NCBI RefSeq assembly: GCF_037975245.1
Contig: NC_092569.1
Location: 11,100,501 to 11,164,500 of the forward strand
Reading direction: 5' to 3'
From: Apostichopus japonicus
Taxonomy: Eukaryota; Echinodermata; Holothuroidea; Aspidochirotida; Stichopodidae
Length of the DNA stretch: 64,000 bases
In this document: positions 11,377 through 23,800 of the stretch, piece by piece
How positions within the stretch are numbered: the first letter of the stretch is position 1
How the letters are laid out: the number at the start of each line of letters is the position of its first letter
Made by a program: the position numbers and the translations under genes
The notes under the pieces: generated by a model
Databases searched by the model: none
What the model was told of the DNA's origin: nothing
Seen by the model: the letters and a program-made list of their open reading frames with translations, nothing else

Positions 11377-13344
11377 TTGGGTGTTGGGAATATAAGGGTT
11401 TCCCCTTGTGTCCTTTTTTACCATTTTGCCGCGATTGCTATCCAAATTATGATGAAGCTATGATGATAGCAAATCCTACTTAGTCCCGATAATCTCGCAG
11501 GACAGATTATGATTGTACGTACATACAACACTTTCTGAAGGTGTTGGTTGATTTCAAAACCAACTAGTGTTTTTGAGACACTCGTTGACTTTTCGCCAAC
11601 AAAAGCGTCAATTTCTGTTATATCGTTTTATGCATACTCGCAGCAGGTATATCCGACTGTGTACATTGTCATCGGCTTTGATACAGGGGTGGGACGAATC
11701 CCTGGGAGCTGCAGCATTTCAGATAGTTCTTGCCCTTTCGGCGAGCGAAAAAAAATCATTATTTATACATGTCAGTAAGAGGAAATCAATTTGTCTTGAA
11801 TAACAAGTAACCACCATCTGTTCCATTTTAAGATATGTCTTTATCCCTCATAGCAAATTTGAAGCACACTAAACGAATTTTCTAAAAAGGAATTATTCCT
11901 TCATCTTTGTTCTTGCTTTCCTTCCTTTTTGTTTGGCAGATGTATGAGCTGCAAGAAAAACTCCGTGTGGACCTTACCCCGTCCTCCTCTTGTTCTCACC
12001 CCTCTTGTGCTGTGCTGAATGGAAACTGCCTCCTTCATCAAATGAGTGTGAAGTTAACGGCCGCACTTGAACATGTTTCGAATCGATATTCGGTGGAGGA
12101 TGAGTAAGAGGTGGAGAAGTCAGATGGAATTGTTAGTCTCATTGTAAGATAAATTGAAAAAAGTCATACTCACTCGCTCAACTATATCATAGCTGTATTC
12201 TTCCCCACAACCATCTTCACCCAGCTTCCACACCAGCAAATGAAAAAAACCCATCTCATTTAAAGATTCTGGTGGGGAAGTCTCAGTTTGTTTTAATCCT
12301 TCCCACTCATTAATATGCATAATCTCCATAAGTATAAACAATGTCATCCACCTACTCATTGGGTACAGTATCACTGTACCTAAAATTGTTACAATATCCG
12401 AAGTAAACATCTTGTGTGTGCTCCGGTCATTTAGGGGCCGTTTCAATTTGGATATTACCTGGTATGTCTGTGAAAACCAATTGTAAATTTCCACTTGAAT
12501 GTTATCGGAAATACTACCAAATATGCAAGAATGTAAGCGTTCCCTCATTAGTAAAAGTTCAAAAATATATTTGTTTTGTCACTCTAAAAGTACATATTCA
12601 GACTGAGATATTAAATTGTCTATTTTATAACCCACAATGACAGGGACTTATTTGGAGGATCAGAGTAGCTCTAACAGAGTCCTTTTGAAAGCCTTATAGC
12701 ATGCTGAATTTTGGGGGCCGATAAGGATGTCTTTGGACACTGTGAAAGAAACTACCTGGCAAGGTAATTTGTTGCATAGTATGGAAATGTTTACTCTGTT
12801 AGTAATACAGATAAAGAGTTTGTGCATTTAAAATTACTATTGACTTAACTTTTGGGCAGGTTTTGCTGTAGCATTAACTTAACTATCAATTTGAGTAGTC
12901 GTAGGGTTTTTATACTTACTACTAGCTTCAGAGAATTCAAACGATACATCAACCATAAGGAAGAGGCAAATGAGTCGAATGCTTCTTTCCACGTTGAGCG
13001 GTGTATCAGTAAACAGTATCTATTTTCAGGTTACCCTCTTCACACTTACGACAAAGATGACTAGACCTGCCAAACTGCAGCAGCAAATGTGTACTTGAAG
13101 CTACAGCTTATGCGCATGATCAATATGATGAAAGCTTACCAAATGTATATGTAATACGTGAACCATCTTATTATCACAGTTAGGCATACATTAATAGATG
13201 TATGCTTTAGCGAGATAGTTGCCAGCGGGGATGTGTATACTAATGGAGATTTTTTAAACGTTGGAACATTGATGAGCAAGTCTTGCTAAATGCGTAACCG
13301 ATTTGAACGTTATGAAAGTATGACGTGACTGACGAGTCGAAATG
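11377..13344. other. Intergenic, nothing recognised
   Basis: Upstream flank of FREP-A. Open frames here (for example 12120-12548 -) are short and have no recognisable domain. No repeats beyond low complexity were seen. Confidence 0.5.
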
Positions 13345-14180
13345 CTATTTAAAAATTATTCAGGTAATAATATTTACCTGGGTTCGGCTTTATTGGTCGA
13401 ACTCTTAAGCACCTATACATCTGAGAAAGTATTTTAGGTAAGTTTTTTGCCTATTCTTCTCAATTTTTCTTGTGTGAGGTGCGAGGTGTAACCGGTCAGT
13501 TTTGTAGAGAAAACAGTACTAATGAACTTTCGGTTTTACTTTGTTTTGTTTCTCATATTTGTTTGGTATTTTCTATTTATATCAGCGTGATTTCAAGGCT
13601 TCAAGATTTACTCTAAACTTACCTCTACAATTTTTATCTACTTCAAGTCTTTGCATTTTACGTTGTCTCTTTCTTTGTTGCGAATGTCTGATTGAAACCA
13701 GAACGCCGAATTGCTAAATAAAGAAATCGCATAAATAACGAAACCAAAACTAAATGTCTGTTCTATTTAAAAATTATTAAGGTAATAATATATACCTGGG
13801 TTCGGCTTTATTGGTCGAACTTTTAAGCACCTATACATCTGAGAAAGTATTTTAGGTAAGTTTTTTGCCTGTTCTTCTCAATTTTTCTTGTGTGAGGTGT
13901 GAGGTGTAACCGGTCAGTTTTGTAGAGAAAACAGTACTAATGAACTTTCGGTTTTACTTTGTTTTGTTTCTCATATTTGTTTGGTATTTTCTATTTATAT
14001 CAGCGTGATTTCAAGGCTTCAAGATTTACTCTAAACTTACCTCTACAATTTTTATCTACTTCAAGTCTTTGCATTTTACATTGTCTCTTTCTTTGTTGCG
14101 AATGTCTGATTGAAACCAGAACGCCGAATTGCTAAATAAAGAAATCACATAAATAACGAAACCAAAACTAAATGTCTGTT
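13345..14180 (+). repeat. 418-bp tandem duplication, two units
   Basis: Unit 1 is 13345-13762 and unit 2 is 13763-14180. The units are adjacent, the same length, and differ at about seven positions by eye, so the duplication is recent. Each unit includes a short AATAAA-containing tail. It could be two copies of a solo LTR-like sequence, but no terminal structure was established. Confidence 0.9.
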
Positions 14181-14335
14181 CTTGGTCTTAACTTAAGTAG
14201 CAGAATTTAATTCCAGTGACATATGCTCTGTAAAGAACTATAACAAGTTTGTGCAATTGAACAATGAACAAGTTAGACATATAACGTAAAATGATGGGTT
14301 TATTCTATCTATATCGTTTTCCTTTGTCTCCAACT

Positions 14336-14460
14336 ATCCCCCCCCCCCTCAACCCACACACACAAACGCTTACCCCTCGCATACTCCACACACTCTCTCG
14401 AGCGATCTCACACACACGTCCACGCTTACCTCTCGCCTACTCCACACACGCAAAAATCCA
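14336..14460. repeat. C- and CA-rich low-complexity tract
   Basis: Poly-C followed by CA-rich sequence with an internal imperfect duplication of about 50 bp. No coding potential. Confidence 0.7.
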
Positions 14461-14475
14461 CAGTTATGTTATAAT

Positions 14476-15215
14476 ATGAAGGTCTGAAGTGATATCAGTC
14501 TTCCGTCTTTAAGTTATTACATTTACCATTCGATACACCGATAACACTAAACAGAATATTACGGGAACCTTCATGTTATTCAAGGCTTAGAGTTATCAAT
14601 ATTTATGTCTCTGAAATTTGTTTACTTGTTTTTGTCTCTTCGTACCTATATTCTGTCAATGACATCTCACTCACAAATGGCGAATTGTTTCCTGTTTAGC
14701 CTATATAACGAACATTTGTACACTTTACGTGGTATAAAAGGCTGAGCTTTTATAGTACAAATATATAGGTTTTAAATACATCCCAGTGAAGTTTTCATTC
14801 TCTTGTTTGAAAATGAGGCAAATTTTGCTGATTAACGATAATTGGAATGCACTTGTTAGCAGGTTGTTTCTGAATTTGCTGAATGGATACTTAAACAGAA
14901 GATATTATTAGCTGTCATTGACAATTCAATCTTAACGTTAAGGGTTTGTTCTTCATATTGAATCAACGAATCACAACTGGTACTATTATTTCCTCATGAA
15001 TATTTGAATGATTGCCAAAGTGTCTATGCCTCATCGCTAGAGGCAAGGTGCCGAATAAGGGGCAGTGCAGCATATTCATATGTATTTTGTTCTCTCGTAG
15101 AGATTTCAAAGCACAAAAATCCATATCAGAAAGGGGAATTATGGACCTATTCTGCTACATTCATTTACAATGCCGCAAGAAATCGATACTCATTTCCAGG
15201 TTTGTATTGAATTCG
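14476..15215 (+). repeat. Dispersed repeat, 5' fragment (R2)
   Basis: Matches R1 (747-1668) in direct orientation with small indels, and ends where R1 diverges, near TTGTATTGAATTC. R2 is about 180 bp shorter than the matching part of R1. Confidence 0.75.
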
Positions 15216-16429
15216 ACGGCACTGTCGTCCTTAATCTGGATCTAACCTCTATGCACCCTGATTAAACTTCATAAGGGATCCTTACCACCCTATATCTGAC
15301 TTTTTTTCTGAACATAATCCATGTTGTGTCGGTATAACAGTTCATATTCCGCTGTTTGGCTGTTCAAGCAAAACGATAAAGCTCCCTTCTTGTAATGATC
15401 TTCTAGCCATACTATTCTGTAACAGTGCCCCTGTTCATTCTATACCTACCCTTATATTTGATGCCGACTGTGATATGGGGTGTGGCAGGTTTGTAAGTTA
15501 CTGGTAAGTGATACAAGCTACGTTATATGAATTTTGAACTAAATGGATAGGAAGACCAGTATTGTGAACAGGATTTGGGTGTAACATAATCCTCACGTAG
15601 CTCTACCTACGACAATCTACTCCTCACTCTTCAACCCTTTACCTCATTACTAAACCCAACCCGTAGCCCTGTAACCTTAAACACCCTATTCTCTTACCTT
15701 AAACATACCCCTAACGCTAGCTCTTATCGTTTACATCATCAATTCATATTACATGTCGAATGTGTCTTCTATAGGCCATACCCTTGATTGTTGGTGCTTT
15801 TCAGAATTAAGAGATCTATTCCATTTACATTTAGATCTAAGCGCAACCCAGACCCACCAACACGAAAAACCAAGTGTGCGTTCCATCTCTCCTGAATTAC
15901 CGATCAACAGATATGTAAGATTTTGACATTGAAATAGGATACTGTATAGTAACACGTATGATGACTTTCTGTTTGTTCTCGTGATGTGAATTTCACATCA
16001 ACACTGGCGGATCCGTATAAGATAACATTGCCAACAACTTAAAACTGTGGTGCTTATTATTGAATACATTTTATCAGTAGATTAAATTACAACTGGCTGT
16101 AATAACATCGATCTATATTATAGTTTATATCTAAATCATTCTATTAATTGATACAGACAAAATTCTCATCCTGAAAGACTATTAAACATCCAATCTTCAA
16201 TATTAACTCGATGAAAGAACGAACAGACTAATCTGTGTGTATTTCTACCGACGTGAATAAGTGTTACTCTGCTACTGAAGTATATCATCAAGAGAATATG
16301 CAAAATGACGCGGCGGCCAATATGTAATGTGCTTAATAGGCCTACCTGACAGCATCATTAGTGCCGATAAATTCTAAGCAACTAGCTCGTTTTTGTGATG
16401 ATCTTAAATAGATTGATTTGTTTTCTTTT
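15216..16429. other. Intergenic, nothing recognised
   Basis: AT-rich sequence with a CT-rich patch around 15590-15730. No gene or repeat structure was identified. Confidence 0.4.
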
Positions 16430-16508
16430 TCTTGAGACATCTCACGGGCCGCAAAAAAATCATTGGCGGGCCGCATGTGGCCCGCGGGCAGTAGGTTGCC
16501 CACCCCTG
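16430..16508 (-). mobile_element. Terminus of a hAT-like DNA transposon
   Basis: Read on the - strand, the sequence starts CAGGGGTGGGCAACCTAC at 16508 and continues into a GC-rich CCCGCGGGC / GGCCCGCC stretch. That is the usual style of hAT-family (Charlie/SPIN-like) ends. No matching second end was found, so this is a fragment or a short derivative. Confidence 0.5.
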
Positions 16509-17791
16509 ACTTAGAGGATTACGGACGCGTTTGCCAACCATAGCACCATCTTTACAACTGAATATAAAACTTGCAGATTCTTAGTTAATGAAGCCTGAAG
16601 ATTGGGTCATTTTTCTAAACCACTTCATTCACCAAAGAACTAGAGTATTCATAAATTGCACTACAAATGCATAAAGTATTCTTATGATTAGTTAATCGCC
16701 CCAGTCTGTTTATACCACCATAGTCTACAAAGGTGTGAGTCATAGAGTTTAGCAGACGATTATCTCCAGTACTTGGTTCGATCATGTTCAAAGTGAGAGA
16801 GAACATAGCTCGCTCCATACTTCTTAACACACCTCAGGGATCTATCATTTATACTCACAAAAGGTAAGGTTTCAAAGAAAGTCTCTGTATAGATTTATCT
16901 CCCGGTTAAGAGTCTGTTAAACGGGTACGCATCGATTCACGCTTGAAGAAGAAATGACTTTTACATACGGAAGGTTTTAAGTTCTTCTTGTGATCTAAAT
17001 TTACTTTATTGGTTGAATAGGTTCTTTGTAACACATGCAATTTAAATTCAATTGGTCCTAAGCAGGCAAATACAACTAACAATTCGACATAAACTATAAA
17101 TTCAAATGACAAATATAATGTATCGAAAATGCTCAAGATGCCCAAAACTCTCATGATAACTACAACGATATAGACTACATTGATTCAAGACGTTTCCTTC
17201 TTATAGTTTGTAATATACAGTCAAACGGAAAACTTTCTGACTATTACATTTATCGTGTTTTCAAGTCTTCAGGAGCAAATGAAGCATCATAGCTATTATA
17301 TGTCAATAAGTTATTATTTTCACATTACGTTACTCTACTTACACAAAATAAATTAAAAGATATCTTAAAAGACAATCATTACAAATTTGTTGATTCTACC
17401 TGTTAATTAATATATTAATTATACTATGCAGATTTCCCCCACGACTGACGTTGATGTAACCCCATGAACCATTGTCAATGAAAGCCTACAAATAGACAAC
17501 GCCATAATTTCATCATATTTACATCCGTGTTGAAAACTCTACTGATGTGGATAAGTGACGTTTATCATCAAAGACATAATTTTGAAGGGTACTTTATCAG
17601 TATAATATGACAATTAACACGATGGGCAACATTGGTTATGTCCAGCTGCTTGGCCAGTCTCCTCTACTGTAGGCTACAGTTTAATTTAGGTGGCTCAGTT
17701 TTTTGTAGCTTCACCTTAGAGGAAATCATTATCAACGTTTACATCAGAAGAGAGAAGGTCACCGAACACTCCAATTCTCTCCATTATCAAG

Positions 17792-17860
17792 ATGATCAGC
17801 AAATTGTGCAAAGTTTTTCTTTTCTTTTGGACAACAGGCTGTCTCTTTTCACAACGAGTG
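17792..17860 (+). CDS. FREP-B exon 1: signal peptide (predicted)
   Basis: ATG at 17792 opens 23 codons: a short basic start (MISKLCK), a hydrophobic core (VFLFFW), then a small-residue region, ending on a codon boundary at a GTGAGT donor. It lies in a different frame from the longer open frame there. It fits the phase of the exon at 23803 across an intron of about 5.9 kb. Confidence 0.6.
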
Positions 17861-20800
17861 GTGAGTTTTAGAACTTTGATATTTTGATACTTTCTTATTA
17901 CCTCTCCAATTATTTAATTCAATTAGCTTGATGTGTTATTTAGCTGCAGTTAACTTTTTAAGCTTCGGTCACCTCGGTAGAGTAAACCAATTTATGTAAG
18001 TAACTTTTTCCCTTTCCAGCAGTAAAAGTGATGTTTGTTGTAATTAAAACTTCTTAGGTTTTAAAAGTTGTAATTATTAATCCATACACTGGATAATAAT
18101 TTGAGCAAAATTATTCAGGCTCATACATTTGATTTTAAATGCAATATTACCATGGTGAAAAACTATGAAACTAGAAAAAAATACAAATAATTAATTACAT
18201 TTTTCAACAGTTTATTATCAGTTTAAGGCAAATATGTCATTGATATTATATTTATATATTTTATTGACTCCTCTAGATCAAAGTCAAACACTTTCATTTT
18301 ATAGAAATTAATAGTGAATATTCTTCTCATCCTTGTGTAAGAATCAATATCAACTGTTAAAGAATGTGAGTTTCAAAGATTGGAACGTTTATGTTTGTTT
18401 TTTGGCATAACTGAACACAGCAAAACTCATTTCCGTTCGAGTGTGAATTTCAAAATATTATTAATACATCGCTTCGAAATAATAAGTGTAATTTAACAAC
18501 TCTCAACAAGATTTCAGTGATTGAATATTATTACATTTAAAGAGCGATTGACGAATACTCAAACAAAAAATTTAATTTTACAGTTGAATTATAGTAGTTT
18601 CCCAAATTTATGAAAATGAAAGTAAAAATCTACATAAAGTGACAATTTTTCATAATTGTGCCAGTTTAAATACCTCGAAATAACGGGTTAAAGGATAAGC
18701 TACCAATTCGTAGTATTAATCAAATTATCAATCGATTCATTCAAATCTGAAATACGTTTATGAAACGATAATTTGTTTTAATAAAATATGCTGCCTTTTA
18801 AGATAACAATAAAAAAAGTCGGAAAAGTCAAACAAGAACAACTTATTTTGCACTAACAAGTAGTTTGTTTACAATGTTACCAAAGTATTTAATTTCCTTG
18901 TTTCCGAATATTATATGTTTGGCGTCTTTATTCAATTTTTTTTCAAGTTTACAAAACTGCCTTTCAATAAATCGTGTTTTATCTCCAAACTGTAAAACAT
19001 CCTAGTCGATAGTAATTTTGCCGTAATGTTTAGCGTTCAAGCATATTTAAAAGAGAATGAACAAAAAAAAAAACAGTTATATGAAAAGCGTCTAACAAAC
19101 TTATTGAAAATAGCAAGCTATTGCATCTCCAATATATAACAGTGGTATTCACACAAACTATTTTAAATGTTTTATTTAATATCATTTACGATTGTGGAGC
19201 TAAGCAAAATAATCATATGTTAAATTATATCACTGACTCAAACTGTAATCTCTATTTTACTTAAATTTAATTAGTATACGCTTTCAGCCATTTAATTTTA
19301 TTAACAACTTTCAGTTCTAAATAATATGCCAATGATCAAAAGTTATTACATCTCATCATCTTACTATTGTGTTTCTTACCTCTTGCTTCTCTTTCAAAAC
19401 TTTCGAAACATGGGAAACTTTAGAGCCAAATTAAATTAGTGACGTTATACCTAGATCTGCTAGTTAAAGTGTGATATACCTGCGTCAATTCATTCAAATA
19501 TGAAGAACGATTATATAACTAGATTTTCTTTTAATGAAATATGCTGCCTTCTAAGATTACAATTGAAAAAAAGTCAAACAAGGAACAATGTATCTGTGCA
19601 TTTACAATGTTATTATTGAGAATATTTTCAATTGCATTAATTTCCGTGTTACCAAATCGTATATGTGTAGCGTCTTTATTATCAATTTGTTCTTCTTCAA
19701 GTTTACAAAACTGACTTTTATTAAATCTTGTTTCATCTCCAAACTGTATTATGTCACTCTCTTTCTAAATTTATTCGTTTAAACGATAAATCGTAAAATA
19801 ATATTTTGGCGAAACAACCTAGTCGATTAAAGTAATTTTGCCGTCATGTTTAGCGCTTACTAAAAATTTATTCAAGCATATTTAAAAGAGAATAAAAAAA
19901 TGAAAAGTTTATAGTAAAGCGTCAAACAAATGATTTGAAAATAGTTCATAGTGTTATTCACACAACGTTTTTAAATGTGTTATTTAATATATTTTCCGAT
20001 CGTAGAGCTTAGCAAAATAATCATATGTTAAATTACATCCTGACTCAAGCTGTATTTCTTCATAAATTTAATTAGTATATATACGCTTTAAGCCATTTAA
20101 TTTAGTAACAACTTCCAGTTCTAAATAATATGCCAATGATCAAAAGCTATCACCTATCATCACCTACTATTATGTTTCTTACCTCTTTCTAAACTTTCTA
20201 TATCGGAATAAAAAGTTAACTTTGTCTCCGTTTCTTTATATCAAAATTTAATTGAAAGCAGTTTCTTGTTTTTAAAAAGTAAAGCAATCCAATTTTGATA
20301 TCTCTTCTGGAAACCTGGATTTGGGATTATGTGATTCATACAGAACAAACACTTTATCTCCACATCTCCAGTTACTTTTGTAATAAAATGTGAATATAAT
20401 CTCTACTTGCTGGGATCAATAGTTTAGGTAAAAGTGTTTTTAAATGGTTAAAGGAATAAACAATCAAGTCGCAAACAACATTTTGCAAGGACTAGAAAAG
20501 CATGTTGAAAAAATAAACGGCATCTATCATATTCGTGCATTGTCCAAAGTAGTGACAAATATTCTAAAAGGGTTTTGTCTGATCATTTTCAGCTGTTATC
20601 TGTCGTAAATGTTGAAAAATTGCAAATCATAATTTCTAATACACATCTAGAAAAAAGACCTGTTTCGTTAATTTGAATTCATACTTTCGGTTGCTTATTT
20701 CGACGTCTATTCACTAATGTTTCACAATCATGAATTATGAATAGTATCGCTCTGTAAAGATATGATTCGTAAATGATAACAATGTTACGGACACATGTAA

Positions 20801-23800
20801 CGTTAAATGATACATTGAGAAAACCATTAGCATTTTCTCTTCATTGCTATTTTATAAGACGTAAGCGTTTTTTCAGTAGTTAAAAAAAATAGACAAAATG
20901 CGGTTTGCCTTTAGTCATATGACATACACCGTCTCCAGTATATATCTTTTAATTTGTCTTGATCTTTTATTATTTTAATCATTATTGAATGGGAACTTCA
21001 AATGACGCAGTTCTCTTCGACCAAAATATAGTCTTGTGTAAACAAAATGATTTATCGATTCAAAGTAGGAAATAAACGCATTCAGAACTGTATTTGCTCT
21101 GTATCGTTAGAAGGGCATGGTAACGGATCCACGTGATATATAATATAAGTTTATTTAAACCTTTCAATCGGCCGAAATACTACACAAGCAAATTCTGTTT
21201 CACATCTCATGTTTTCTTGCATAGGAGCTGACACTGTAGTTACTGTTGTACCAGTATCCATAAGTTTCACTTAAACTCAAATTTATTGAGATTTTGCTGT
21301 ACGGTCGTAAGGAATTTGCTGATATATAACTATAAAGAGCATTTTATGCCAGAAATTGTGAAGCTTACTTCAAGGACGAAAATATTTGACACTATATTAG
21401 TAAAAACCCCTTTTCCAAATTTGTGTATCCTTTTTTTTTTTTAATCATGAAATAAATTCAAATTATTCAGTTTTCGCACTGCAGGAAATCGGTCGATGCT
21501 CATTTCATGGAACACATCATTTTTTTAACTTTATGCTATTGTTGGAAATGTCTGCTTGCACCGTATAACAATAAATCAAAATATCTGGTAGAATTTCGAA
21601 CAGTCATTTTCCGACGTGTATTTTTTTTAATCGATCTTTTACAGAGTGAAATCATTCACAAGTCTGGAACAGAATCGGGATATTATAATAGTAAATTATA
21701 ACTTATATATTAAAATATCAACATGAAAGCAGATATTTTGTTTGCAATGTATTTTATACCTCGTAACACAGAAAATTATCACCCAATTTTTAACAAGTCT
21801 CTGTTATAAAAATCTGCATAGGGAAATAGAGCCGATAGCTGTGTATGTTTTGCTATTTTTTTCTTAAACAAAATTGTAGTTCCGTACTTTGGTATTAAAA
21901 CATTATTCAATTTTTTTATCATAAAATAAAGTCTTTACTTTCGGGCATAGCGTATATGTTTGGTAAATGTTAAAGTTAGACTATTGCTGATAAAGTCTGC
22001 TTGAAACGTGTGGAAAATATGTTAAAAGCATCTGTTCCAATTTATTTCAATATTTCCTCACTGTAAATTTTTGCAAAACCAAGATCTTATAGAATGACAA
22101 AACTCACTATAGTTTAGAGCAAAATCAGGATATTCCAACGGAGTTAATTTCCCATCCATCATTGTTTACCAGAAAGGTATAAGAATTATTTGTTCAAGAA
22201 TTAGATTTTCCTGTTTGATTAGTTAACAGCGTTTGAATCATCAACAAAAAGGGAACAAATTCTTAAATTCTTTGTCATGGTGACATCCTTGTTAGTGTAA
22301 TTCTCAGATACAAAAAACAGTAACTGACAGAATATAGGATTCTCCCCGTCGCCCAGAAAATAAAACTTCATTTTAATCATTCTTGAATAAAAATTCTAAT
22401 AATGATGATGACTGTGTATCTTCAAATTGTTAACAAAATTTAATTTAATTTAAAGTTAATACAGCTGAATATTTATTGGGAAACAAATAAGAGTGTGTTT
22501 CTAGACCATGATGGTTTTTTGACTAAATTGTTTCTCTAGACCATGGAGGTTTTGTAACTAAAGTCTGTCTCTGGGCAGTGGTGGTTTTCTAACTAAACTG
22601 TGTCTCTAGGCCTTGGTGATTTGGAGCTAAAATATTTTTTTCAGTGGTTCTAGTTCCGTAACTAAAGTGATGAGAGCACGGAGGCAGGTGCCTCATACAT
22701 CGAATATTATATACAAATATTGTCTACCCATTTCGCGTCCTGTTTGCTAATTTCGGGTTCTTGTTGATGTAATCATAAACATACTCTACTCAGCCGCCTC
22801 GTTCTCTTCTGATAAAGTTTGTTACTTCAATGAGCTATAATTACAAATGCTCCAAAATACAGTAAGTACTAACACGATCTAGTTTCTCACAGCTTAATAA
22901 CTTTTGTGGAATATTTTGCTTATTTGTGTTTGCTATCTCAAATAAACACGGTTTGAAATACAAAAATTAAAAACAACATCGAAAATCTTGTAATGGACTA
23001 TTTTCCCTCAAATTAAAAATATTGTTTTTCGTGACTTTATATTTAGTGCCAATGCAAGTATTGTGATTTTTTTTCACAACTTCCCAAAAGTGATTTTCGT
23101 AGCGCATTTTTTTTTATATTTGTGCCAACCAGGATATTATAGTTAAATGATACTTCGTGTATGTTAAAGAGGCATAGATATATATCAAAGTACTAGGTAG
23201 AATATCTACGTTAGAGTAATTGCCTCTACCTAGACGTGTTCGTCTAATGGCTTTATAACGCTTTAACGTCAAATATGCGAAGTAAATTTTTTTTATTTTA
23301 CACAACGTCATTTATATCTAGGTTTATTAGGGTGATAGTTATATCGCTGAATAGTCATTCGTTTCAAATGTTATACTCTCCGTTAAGTTTGTGTATTTGG
23401 TATCAAAGGAAAGTTTAATATTTGGAGATTAAATGGATAAACATTTGTTAAACGAATTTACAATTCGAAACAATAGCATGGTTAAGTACCGTCTCTGGGG
23501 TATATTACATTGTTACACTGTGAACTAGAAAGTCCAACTCGTTCCACCAACCAACTCAACTTCCAGATCGTGTTCGCATGTAGCATTAAGTGGCGCCAAA
23601 TATAGGCGATAATGTATTGTCACCAATCCAGCCCCACCCCTCCCAATACACACACACATTTTTACCACCCCCCCCCCCCGTACTGCAGCATATCAGTCAT
23701 TTAAAATACTGAGTAAAGTATACATCACCTCAGTTACACATGAACAAGTAAATTTGCCATTTAACTGCGCTGTTACATTTTGTATTAATTTCCATTTGAC

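Noticed and set aside
11680-11700. CAGGGGTGGGACGAATCCC as a second hAT end
   Set aside because: It diverges from the terminus at 16508 after ten bases and has no matching target duplication.
15590-15730. CCCTAA-like strings suggesting interstitial telomere repeats
   Set aside because: The spacing is irregular and the motif does not repeat in tandem.
17632-17871. 79-codon open frame on the + strand
   Set aside because: It overlaps the FREP-B signal exon in another frame and has no domain; the signal exon with correct donor and phase explains the region better.
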